Source of the DNA: Fidelibacterota bacterium
GTDB lineage: Bacteria; Fidelibacterota; UBA2242
Length of the DNA stretch: 8,826 bases
NCBI GenBank assembly: GCA_023133185.1
Contig: JAGLWX010000072.1
Span: 1-8,826 of the forward strand
Direction of reading: 5' to 3'
Shown: positions 1-5,854 of the stretch, in pieces
Layout of the letters: every line of letters starts with the position of its first letter
How positions within the stretch are numbered: position 1 is the first letter of the stretch
Position numbers and translations under genes: made by a program
The notes under the pieces: generated by a model
Seen by the model: only the letters and a program-made list of their open reading frames with translations
Databases searched by the model: none
What the model was told of the DNA's origin: nothing

Positions 1-343
1 TTCCGGTGATTAACGCAAATACAAGGGCGCAGCCTGCCAGCAGGATCGTTGGCAAAAGCGCCGACCGGAGCACTTCGGAGCTGGGTTTTCCATTGTAGAA
101 AGAGTTCCCGAAATCGAAGTGAAACAGAACGCGTTTTACCCAATTCCAGTATTGAATATGAAGTGGTTCATTTAACCCAAAACGTTTCTCGATGACCTGC
201 TGTATTTCGGCGGGTTGAGACGGATCCAGAAAGCGGATGCCGGGGTCGCCGGGAGCCAGATGTACAATTAGGAATGTTAGAGTAATACCGATGATGATTG
301 TTGGAACAGAATCAAGCGCTCGTTTAAGGATAATGGAGATCAC
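1..343 (-). CDS. Dipeptide/oligopeptide ABC transporter permease, DppB-like (partial, 3' end missing)
   Basis: This is the N-terminal 114 residues of an inner-membrane permease of the DppB/OppB family, which forms half of the channel for peptide or similar solute uptake. I translated it from a GTG at 343. The stop codon of the preceding gene is in the same frame only six bases upstream, and no other in-frame start lies between. One hydrophobic membrane segment spans about residues 11-30 and ends in HLAPGDP, a hallmark of the family. It is followed by the typical periplasmic stretch RFGLNEPLHIQYWNWVKR (residues 54-71) and FDFGNSF (76-82), and a second hydrophobic segment begins near residue 98. 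AAGG in the end of the upstream gene, about ten bases before GTG, may serve as ribosome binding site. The gene directly follows the binding-protein gene, as expected of a peptide ABC operon. The remaining permease and ATPase genes should lie beyond the window. Family assignment is firm; the substrate is not determinable. Confidence 0.9.
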   Translation of the reverse strand, partial: MISIILKRALDSVPTIIIGITLTFLIVHLAPGDPGIRFLDPSQPAEIQQVIEKRFGLNEPLHIQYWNWVKRVLFHFDFGNSFYNGKPSSEVLRSALLPTILLAGCALVFALITG

Positions 344-349
344 GCAACC

Positions 350-2092
350 CTAACCTTCGAACAATTTATCTATTCTACTTCGTTCGTTCAGCGGAATCCA
401 CCAATCTTCGAGATTGATGTACATGCCCCGCTTATCAGATTTGACATTTTTAAAACGGCGATGAATTGCTGAGCATTCCAGACGATAATATAACCAGGTA
501 TAGGGCAAATCATATGACAGCAAGCTGGCGATATTATTGTAATATTTTTGAGCAGTCTCCGGATCAAGGGTGTTTTTTGAGGCGTAATCGAGGCTGTCGT
601 AGCGGGGCGAATAATATCCGGTGAAATGAAAAGGAGTTAAAAAACTGGAACTATGGAATAACGGCGCAAGGTCCATGGTAAGTCCGACTACCCAACCAAT
701 GACAACAGCGTCAAAGTCTTTTGACGGAAGCATTTTCCCGTAGAGCAGCGCCGGCTCGACCAGGCGGGGTGTGACCCGAATACCGATTTTGCCCAATTGG
801 TCCTGAATGATAGTGGCGACTTGTTCCCAACGCACATTTCCGCTTTCGGTGACCATCTCAAATTCAAAAGCCACCCCGTCTTTATCCAGTATCCCGTCTT
901 TGTCGGTGTCGATCCAGCCTTCTTCAGAAAGCAATTTACGTGCCTGGCGGGGATCATAAAGCCAATGAATATTTGCGTCTTCATTATAAGCGGCTAAAAT
1001 TGGAGGCGCCGGACCGTTCATCGGTAGCGCCATACCAAAATTGACAGCACTGGTCAATGCTTCGCGATCAATCGCCATTGTTAAAGCGCTTCTCACTTTC
1101 TGGCTGCCGAATAATTTGTTGGGCTTTATGTATTCATTTATTGTAATCTCTGTGCTCTCGTTTTGCAGCGCTTCCTGGTATGTATCGGGATCGATAAGAT
1201 TCCAGCCGATAAAGTCGTAGCGGCGTCCCATATAACTGACGGGTTTGACTGACGATTTGTCATCGTCCCAACTTTTAACGATACCCTGAAAATCTTTTGG
1301 ATATATGCCTTCAACCAGATTGACCTCTCCAGATTTTAACTGGGTCAATAGATTTAAATTGTCCGGTACAATCTTGAAAATAATTCTGTCAAGGTGAGGT
1401 TTGCCGATTTCATAGTAGAAACTGTTTTTTATTAATGTGACGGTTTGCTGGTCTTTCCACCCGAGAAACCGAAAAGGACCGGTCCCGACCGGATGCCTGT
1501 TAAAGGTTGATTCGTGCATTTTTTCAGGAGGATCATGTTTCAGAATATGTTTGGGGACGATATACCCCTCGATAGCGTCCATTAACATTGACAGGCTTTT
1601 TTTGTGAAATGAGAAGACAACAGTCGAATCATCAGGCGATTGAACTGATGCAATATTATCTTTGTATGAGATACCATCCCAGGCGACATCAGGGTTAATC
1701 TGCAGCTGATAACTATAAACGACATCTGCGGCAGTAAATGGTTTATTGTCGTGCCATAGCACATCTGTCCTGAGATGAAAAGTGAGATTCATACTATCGG
1801 AAGAGAACACCCAGTTTTTTGCAAGCTGGGGTGTAAAAGTAGTTAAATCTTCATTTATATCGGCTAATCTTCTGAAAACCAGGCTAATTATATTTCTCGA
1901 TGTTTGCGATAACGCTGTCAATGGATTGAGCGATTCGGGTTCTGAGCGGACTCCGATAACGAGCGTGCCGCCGTCAGCAATTTCCGTAGTGTCGGTTTCG
2001 GAGGATGATTGTTTTATGTTTTTGATCTTTGAATCACAAGAAAACAAGGCGAATACCAGGCAGACAACGATTATCAGGTGTGTTGTCTTCAT
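350..2092 (-). CDS. Peptide-type ABC transporter substrate-binding lipoprotein (SBP_bac_5 / DppA-OppA family)
   Basis: This 580-residue extracytoplasmic solute-binding protein delivers peptides, or related ligands such as nickel chelates or sugars, to the permease encoded just downstream. A signal peptide with lipobox LFSC (Cys19) predicts a lipid-anchored protein. A Ser/Thr-rich linker follows, then the family start GGTLVIGVRSEPESLNP (41-57). Other family signatures are LRTDVLWHDNKPFTAADVVYS (about 107-127), HPVGTGPFRF (200-209), QKVRSALTMAIDREAL (331-346) and an ARKLLSEEGW block (384-393). Length is normal for the family. I chose ATG at 2092 because AGGA sits ten bases upstream and it puts the basic residue right at the start of the signal peptide. 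A TTG three codons earlier is in frame but lies too close to AGGA. Asp follows the lipidated Cys, which in E. coli retains lipoproteins in the inner membrane. The preceding kinase gene stops 19 bases upstream and the permease starts six bases downstream, so this is one operon. The exact substrate is unknown. Confidence 0.93.
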   Translation of the reverse strand: MKTTHLIIVVCLVFALFSCDSKIKNIKQSSSETDTTEIADGGTLVIGVRSEPESLNPLTALSQTSRNIISLVFRRLADINEDLTTFTPQLAKNWVFSSDSMNLTFHLRTDVLWHDNKPFTAADVVYSYQLQINPDVAWDGISYKDNIASVQSPDDSTVVFSFHKKSLSMLMDAIEGYIVPKHILKHDPPEKMHESTFNRHPVGTGPFRFLGWKDQQTVTLIKNSFYYEIGKPHLDRIIFKIVPDNLNLLTQLKSGEVNLVEGIYPKDFQGIVKSWDDDKSSVKPVSYMGRRYDFIGWNLIDPDTYQEALQNESTEITINEYIKPNKLFGSQKVRSALTMAIDREALTSAVNFGMALPMNGPAPPILAAYNEDANIHWLYDPRQARKLLSEEGWIDTDKDGILDKDGVAFEFEMVTESGNVRWEQVATIIQDQLGKIGIRVTPRLVEPALLYGKMLPSKDFDAVVIGWVVGLTMDLAPLFHSSSFLTPFHFTGYYSPRYDSLDYASKNTLDPETAQKYYNNIASLLSYDLPYTWLYYRLECSAIHRRFKNVKSDKRGMYINLEDWWIPLNERSRIDKLFEG

Positions 2093-2102
2093 TATATTCA
2101 AA

Positions 2103-2106
2103 TCCT
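2103..2106 (-). promoter_or_regulatory. Ribosome binding site of the substrate-binding protein gene
   Basis: AGGA stands ten bases before ATG 2092, between the stop of the kinase gene (2112) and this start. It leaves only one base before the alternative in-frame TTG at 2101, so it supports the ATG. Confidence 0.55.
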
Positions 2107-2111
2107 GTTGT

Positions 2112-3611
2112 TTATGAAGACGCTTTTCGATTAAAAGCAGCTAATTTTTTCCCGGCTTCAGAAAGAGTAAAGGTAATTTTTTCGAACGAAAACGGCTTGT
2201 TAAGCACAAAATCAACCCTGTTTTCCAGATCACTTTCATTTAGATTTAATGCCCAGCCGGAAATTAAAATTACCTGAATCCTGGAGTTTATAGATTTAAT
2301 TTTTTCAGCTAATTCGAGACCACTGATCCCGGGCATACCAAGGTCGGTAAAGACAATGTCGAATTTATTTTTTTTAATATCCGCCAGGGCTTGTTTCGGG
2401 TCGGTGTTGGTGTGAACGGTATGATCAAGGTCCGTTAAAAAATCCCGCAGCGTTTCCAGGATATATTCCTCATCGTCAATAATATATATTGAGAAAGTAT
2501 CCGGCTGTTCGATACTGGTGTCGGTTGTTTTTTCTATGGATTGTTTAGCGGATGGGAAACGGATTTTTATGGTTGTTCCTTTGCCGACTTCGCTCTGGAT
2601 ATTGGTTTTTCCGTTATGTCGTTTTATAATGCCATACACTTCGCTCATGCCGAGACCGTTTCCCAAAACACCTTTTGTTGTGAAGAATGGGTCAAATACA
2701 CGTTCGATTGTCTCTTCCGTCATGCCAATGCCGGTATCTTTAAAACTGACATTGATATAATTATCTGTCTGCTCTGTTTTGATTGATAGAATTCCACCGT
2801 TCGGCATGGCATCGATAGCGTTAAAGATGATGTTAGTAAATGCGTTGCGCAAATCTGAAGGGTCCCCAAGTATAAAAAGATCGTCATTCAATTCAAGGAT
2901 CGGCTCTATCAGGATGCCTTTGATTTTGGAAGCCGCATCCCATTTTGGGCGGGTGATTTCGACAACCTCTTCGATAATGTTTTTCAGATTTACCGATTCA
3001 TTAAGAGTCTTTGTACTGGGACGAGAGAACTCCTGGATTTTCCGGACCTTGGATGCGCCGTCCAGCGCTGATTTTTCGATCATATCGAGACTTTTTAGAA
3101 AATATGGATCGGAGGTCAGCCTTTTCATGAGCTGAACCCTGCCCAGCACTACGGTAAGAACGTTGTTGAAATCATGGGCAACACCGGAACTTATCTGACC
3201 AAGCGCAGATACCTTTTTCATCTGGGCTGATTTTTCCTCCAGTTCGCGTGATTTTGTGACGTTTTTGACGGTAAGGATAAACGAATCTAATTCTTCAGTT
3301 CCAGATAGAATTGGAAAGCAGCGTTCTTCAAAATATTCATTGAATCGATCGTCATACTTAACAAGAGGTATGACGGTACCGCTGTTTATCGTGTCCCGGA
3401 GCGGACAATCCAGACAGGGGCGTTTATTCTGCCGTAATACATAGTAGCATTTTTCACCAATCAGGCTTTCGCCCTTTCCAAGAACAATATTAGCGGCTTC
3501 ATTGGATTCTATGATGGTAAAGCCGGCGTCACAAACCATTATCAGATCGATGAAATGGTCGAAGATGAATTTGTATTTTGATTTAACGCTAAGAAAATCC
3601 GGTTTGTTCAT
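2112..3611 (-). CDS. Soluble hybrid sensor histidine kinase: PAS - HisKA/HATPase - receiver
   Basis: This 499-residue kinase has no membrane segment, so it should sense a cytoplasmic signal. A PAS domain covers about residues 12-118 and contains a Cys cluster (C55, C66, C69, in RPCLDCP). The dimerisation/phosphoacceptor region has SSGVAHDFNNVL with His146 as the likely phosphorylated residue. The ATPase domain shows the N box (FNAIDAMP, Asn264), G1 (DTGIGM, 292-297), F box (FDPFFTT, 306-312) and a G2 box written GNGLGMS (317-323), where GTGLGLS is more usual. A receiver domain (about 373-490) carries acidic residues D379-D380, phospho-acceptor Asp423 (FTDLGMP) and Lys472. The core resembles the NtrB-like kinase at 7297-8826 closely. 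It is followed 19 bases later by the substrate-binding protein gene, which suggests that it is part of the transporter operon. Its partner regulator is not certain; the receiver may be a phosphate sink or the output of a relay needing an HPt protein encoded elsewhere. Confidence 0.93.
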   Translation of the reverse strand: MNKPDFLSVKSKYKFIFDHFIDLIMVCDAGFTIIESNEAANIVLGKGESLIGEKCYYVLRQNKRPCLDCPLRDTINSGTVIPLVKYDDRFNEYFEERCFPILSGTEELDSFILTVKNVTKSRELEEKSAQMKKVSALGQISSGVAHDFNNVLTVVLGRVQLMKRLTSDPYFLKSLDMIEKSALDGASKVRKIQEFSRPSTKTLNESVNLKNIIEEVVEITRPKWDAASKIKGILIEPILELNDDLFILGDPSDLRNAFTNIIFNAIDAMPNGGILSIKTEQTDNYINVSFKDTGIGMTEETIERVFDPFFTTKGVLGNGLGMSEVYGIIKRHNGKTNIQSEVGKGTTIKIRFPSAKQSIEKTTDTSIEQPDTFSIYIIDDEEYILETLRDFLTDLDHTVHTNTDPKQALADIKKNKFDIVFTDLGMPGISGLELAEKIKSINSRIQVILISGWALNLNESDLENRVDFVLNKPFSFEKITFTLSEAGKKLAAFNRKASS

Positions 3612-3721
3612 TTGAGCGATAATACACCCTTCCCAATAATCGGGTGTAAAGATACAAAAGTATATTTATAAAGGCTATAAATTCTGCCGGAAATGCCCAT
3701 TAATTTTTTTATTTACAAATC
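3612..3721 (-). promoter_or_regulatory. AT-rich gap before the PAS kinase gene, possible promoter
   Basis: This 110-base gap separates the TPR gene from the kinase-transporter group and is the likeliest place for a promoter of that group. It holds a dyad TTTATA-N5-TATAAA (3665-3681) and, on the minus strand, TACTTTTG (3662-3655), which matches the TAnnTTTG -7 element known from Bacteroidetes; no matching -33 element is evident. A conventional TATAAA-type -10 could be drawn here as well, but without a good -35. The site is therefore plausible but weak. Confidence 0.25.
3624..3647 (-). promoter_or_regulatory. Inverted repeat in the leader of the PAS kinase gene
   Basis: ACACCC (minus strand 3647-3642) and GGGTGT (3629-3624) form a six-base inverted repeat with a 12-base loop, ending 12 bases before ATG 3611. 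In RNA the 3' arm and adjacent loop hold the only purine-rich, Shine-Dalgarno-like run (GGGAAGGGTG) ahead of this start, so folding could limit translation. It might instead be a protein-binding dyad in DNA. No T-tract follows, so it is not a standard terminator. Confidence 0.35.
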
Positions 3722-4948
3722 TTATATGAAATCGCCAAAGTACGATTTAATGTGCTCGACTTTAGTGTCCGCTCCGATTTTCTGAAAATTCCTGATCGCT
3801 AGATTCACTGTTTTCTTTGCCAGGGACTTTTCCCCGGTATCGGCATATAATTTTACCATTTCAACCAGTGTTTCAGCCAGGTTAATAGGATTCGTTATCT
3901 TTTCATATATGCGCCGGCTGTTTTCAAAATAAGATAATGAAACATCATAATTCTTACTATGACGATTGATCATTCCCAGTATCTTGTACGCCTCGGCTGT
4001 GCTGAGACGGTCACCGGATTCATTGAAAATGGCGAACGCCGATGTGACCAGCGCAGTGCTGGCGGTAAGTTCACCCTTCAGACAGGAAACTTCGGCTTTT
4101 ATCAGATAGACAAGTCCTTTTTGATAGCGATTGTTGGTTTTACAAATGAGATCAAGGGCTTTGTCAAGATATTCAGCGGATGTGTCGTATGACTGAGTGA
4201 ATTTATACGTGATCGCAAAGTTCAGATAGATATTTGACAAAAGCTCAGGATCCTGACCCAGATTTGCATCAAGGGCTTTTTGGTAACAATTAATAGCGCC
4301 TTCGTAAAGCCCCCTCATATTATAAATAATGCCAAGATTCATATTGGCTTTTGCGATCATTTCCGGGGCATTCACCTCTTCCGCCATTTTTCTGGCTTGA
4401 ATGAAATGAATTTCACCCTCGTAGTATTTACCCTCTTCTACGAGCAATGCGCCGATAACATTTTTAATCGATACGATTCCAGCCTTGTTATCAATCTGAG
4501 TGAATAATTTCAGGCTTCTGCTAAAATGTTTTTGAGCGGCTTGAAAATTGTTCGTGTAAAATTCGATGTTGCCTAATTTCTGTAAAATGTTCGCAAAGAA
4601 CTCTTTGTTCTTTTGACCGGCATTTTTCAGCGCCACATGAAGAATCTCACTACCCCGTTTAAATTCTCCATAGTTGATCGCCGATCCACCGATATCATAC
4701 AACAGCCCGGCATAATCGGTTTTACCCAGATATTTGGCTGCATGATAAATAACGGTATCAAAATCTATATCACGTAAAATGATATCTTTCTGGCAGGTTG
4801 ACAGCTCTTCCGGCAGCGGTTCTTTCTTCCACACATTATTTAGAATACGCTCTCTCTCTTTGCGGAGCCTGAGAATCTTGCGGGAGAATTCAACGCTACA
4901 ACGTTTTTCTGCTAACCCGAGAACCTCAAATAAAAATTGTTTATTCAT
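3722..4948 (-). CDS. Soluble tetratricopeptide-repeat protein, function unknown
   Basis: This 408-residue protein has no signal peptide or membrane segment. After a charged N-terminal region of about 75 residues, roughly eight helical-pair repeats of about 40 residues follow (near 79, 118, 158, 198, 236, 277, 317 and 357). Several fit the TPR pattern well, for example ANMNLGIIYNMRGLYEGAIN (201-220), AEAYKILGMINRHSKNYDVS (318-337) and YLNFAITYKFTQSYDTSAEY (241-260). The 40-residue period resembles the TPR ladders of regulatory proteins such as MalT/Rap-type scaffolds rather than the shortest 34-residue form, but no effector domain is attached. Such arrays normally bind other proteins. It starts 63 bases after the lipoprotein gene and ends 110 bases before a kinase gene, so it may be co-expressed with the former. 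A purine run (GGTGGG) sits unusually far, about 13 bases, before ATG. I do not recognise a specific ortholog; a scaffold or regulator of the neighbouring signalling proteins is only an inference. Confidence 0.85.
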   Translation of the reverse strand: MNKQFLFEVLGLAEKRCSVEFSRKILRLRKERERILNNVWKKEPLPEELSTCQKDIILRDIDFDTVIYHAAKYLGKTDYAGLLYDIGGSAINYGEFKRGSEILHVALKNAGQKNKEFFANILQKLGNIEFYTNNFQAAQKHFSRSLKLFTQIDNKAGIVSIKNVIGALLVEEGKYYEGEIHFIQARKMAEEVNAPEMIAKANMNLGIIYNMRGLYEGAINCYQKALDANLGQDPELLSNIYLNFAITYKFTQSYDTSAEYLDKALDLICKTNNRYQKGLVYLIKAEVSCLKGELTASTALVTSAFAIFNESGDRLSTAEAYKILGMINRHSKNYDVSLSYFENSRRIYEKITNPINLAETLVEMVKLYADTGEKSLAKKTVNLAIRNFQKIGADTKVEHIKSYFGDFI

Positions 4949-5011
4949 CTATTATATATATCCCACCATTAACAATTTTGGTTTCTCTGTCAAAACACAG
5001 TCGTTGCTCAG

Positions 5012-5596
5012 CTATATACCCCATCCATAGCGTGTAAAATGATCGGTTTTGAATTTGACTGTCTTTTCGTCATAATCGATGACCATTTCTGTTTTTTCCA
5101 AAGGAAACCAAACATACCCCTCATCTTCACTAAAGTAGATGTTGAATTCAAGCTCTTCATCATCTTCCAAATCAAGGAAAGCCCAGGAGAGTGTTATGGT
5201 AACGTCTTTTTCAAATTCCATGCTGGGTAAAAATTCTACCCCGGCGCTTGTTTGTTTTTTATCCTCGATACATAACACTTCAACGGTGACGAATGTTTTT
5301 TCTTCGACTGCTCGGCGTGGAATTTCCACTGTGTTGTCAAGAGTTATGTTGCCACCAACAATACCGCCATCTTCGGGCGTGATCATTTTTCCCGTCATTC
5401 CGGTTTTGGAAAGAGATTTTAATTTTTCCAGCACTTCCGTTTTGACAGGAATCCATTGAATGTCATCCACATGAATGCCGATCGACTCGACCGGTTCATT
5501 GGGATTTGAGACTGAATTTTCACTGCACCCATTGATGAAAACGGCTACCGAGAAAATCAGAACAAGACTGAGTAAAAGATAAGTTCCACGTTTCAT
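5012..5596 (-). CDS. Small lipoprotein with a ZU5-like beta region, function unknown
   Basis: The product is a 194-residue exported lipoprotein. I chose ATG at 5596, not the in-frame ATG 16 codons upstream, because GCGAGG stands six bases before it and the protein then begins directly with a textbook signal peptide: MKRG, a hydrophobic core, and lipobox INGC (Cys24). Ser at position +2 suggests outer-membrane sorting if the E. coli Lol rule applies. After a Ser/Asn/Pro linker, residues about 71-135 read as a ZU5-like beta domain: MITPEDGGIVGG, then a strand ending in VEIPRRAVEEKTFVTVEV, then a hydrophobic FLPSMEFEKDVTITLSW. A very acidic stretch (LEDDEELE, 143-150) and a C-terminal HFTRYGWG (186-193) follow; I recall similar endings in ZU5-type lipoproteins of uncultured FCB bacteria. 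No catalytic residues stand out. The gene follows the regulatory gap behind the sigma-54 activator and may be its target. The ZU5 call is by eye and moderate; the role is unknown. Confidence 0.82.
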   Translation of the reverse strand: MKRGTYLLLSLVLIFSVAVFINGCSENSVSNPNEPVESIGIHVDDIQWIPVKTEVLEKLKSLSKTGMTGKMITPEDGGIVGGNITLDNTVEIPRRAVEEKTFVTVEVLCIEDKKQTSAGVEFLPSMEFEKDVTITLSWAFLDLEDDEELEFNIYFSEDEGYVWFPLEKTEMVIDYDEKTVKFKTDHFTRYGWGI

Positions 5597-5602
5597 GCTA
5601 TA

Positions 5603-5608
5603 CCTCGC
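5603..5608 (-). promoter_or_regulatory. Ribosome binding site deciding the lipoprotein start
   Basis: GCGAGG lies six bases before ATG 5596. It is the clearest Shine-Dalgarno-like sequence in the window and favours this start over the in-frame ATG at 5644, which would put 16 mostly charged residues ahead of the signal peptide. Confidence 0.75.
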
Positions 5609-5645
5609 TTTTTTATTTTTCTTGAAAACATAGCGCCAATTCAAC

Positions 5646-5662
5646 TACAAACGCTATACCAA
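5646..5662 (-). promoter_or_regulatory. Candidate sigma-54 (-24/-12) promoter of the lipoprotein gene
   Basis: On the minus strand TTGGTATAGCGTTTGTA resembles the sigma-54 consensus YTGGCACGRNNNTTGCW. The -24 GG (5660-5659) is intact and the spacing is right, but the -12 element is GT instead of the nearly invariant GC, which weakens the call. A start about 12 bases beyond it (near 5635) would give a leader of about 39 bases containing the GCGAGG ribosome binding site. The location next to a sigma-54 activator gene with tandem dyads upstream is the main support. Confidence 0.35.
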
Positions 5663-5668
5663 CATAGC
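5653..5668. repeat. 16-base palindrome GCTAT-N6-ATAGC
   Basis: On the minus strand GCTATGTTGGTATAGC forms a perfect five-base inverted repeat with a six-base centre. It overlaps the -24 side of the sigma-54-like promoter, so a protein bound here could block it. It is different in sequence from the GGTTA-type dyads further upstream. Short palindromes of this size arise by chance, so a role is only suggested by position. Confidence 0.35.
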
Positions 5669-5802
5669 AAATTAGACATTAACAATCTGTGATATAGGTC
5701 ATTACTGCACATAACCTACTGTTAATAAACACATAGCAACACAACCTCAATCATTTTAGTTGAAAAAACAGAAAGTAGTTGAATAAAACATTTAGAAATA
5801 GT

Positions 5803-5836
5803 TGGTTCATATTAACCACAGTGGGTTATTTTAACC
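5803..5836. promoter_or_regulatory. Two tandem palindromes, candidate operator/enhancer sites
   Basis: The plus strand carries GGTT-N6-AACC at 5804-5817 (TGGTT/AACCA when extended to 5803-5818) and GGTTA-TTT-TAACC at 5824-5836. The two share a direct-repeat layout, and their centres (5810.5 and 5830) are about 19.5 bases apart, close to two helical turns, as for side-by-side dimers. They lie 19 bases past the end of the NtrC-type gene and about 150 bases upstream of a sigma-54-like promoter. That distance suits an enhancer for this class of activator. A further half-site GGTTAA starts at 5860 inside the end of the regulator gene. Alternatives are a repressor site over a weak sigma-70-like promoter (TTGACA at 5858-5853, TAAAAT at 5833-5828, spacer 19) or a hairpin; there is no T-tract for a terminator. 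Confidence 0.55.
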
Positions 5837-5854
5837 ACCAATTAATAGATCATG

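Larger units (their letters stand above)
5628..5737. repeat. Heptamer ACATAGC present three times in the gap before the lipoprotein gene
   Basis: The plus strand has ACATAGC at 5628-5634, 5662-5668 and 5731-5737, all in the same orientation, at steps of 34 and 69 bases. The middle copy forms one arm of the GCTAT-N6-ATAGC palindrome. Three copies of one heptamer in so short a gap are more than expected for random sequence, though AT-rich composition lowers the surprise. They could be half-sites of a regulator or traces of local duplication. Confidence 0.35.

Noticed and set aside
875..910. Acidic DTDKDGILDKDG loop in the binding protein (residues 395-406) as a special calcium-binding or dockerin-like module
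   Set aside because: Loops of this kind after a 'GW' are common in SBP_bac_5 proteins and occur singly here, without the paired repeat of dockerins.
3685..3699. TGGGCATTTCCGGCA on the minus strand as a sigma-54 promoter for the PAS kinase operon
   Set aside because: The GG-to-GC distance is one base off from the required ten, and no TTG precedes the GC. Sigma-54 promoters do not tolerate such spacing changes.
5597..5644. ATG at 5644 as the lipoprotein start
   Set aside because: It would place a basic 16-residue extension before a complete signal peptide, and the good ribosome binding site belongs to the ATG at 5596.
5803..5836. The two palindromes as a rho-independent terminator of the activator gene
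   Set aside because: The stems are short and AT-rich and no T-tract follows on the minus strand; two similar dyads at about two helical turns fit protein binding better.
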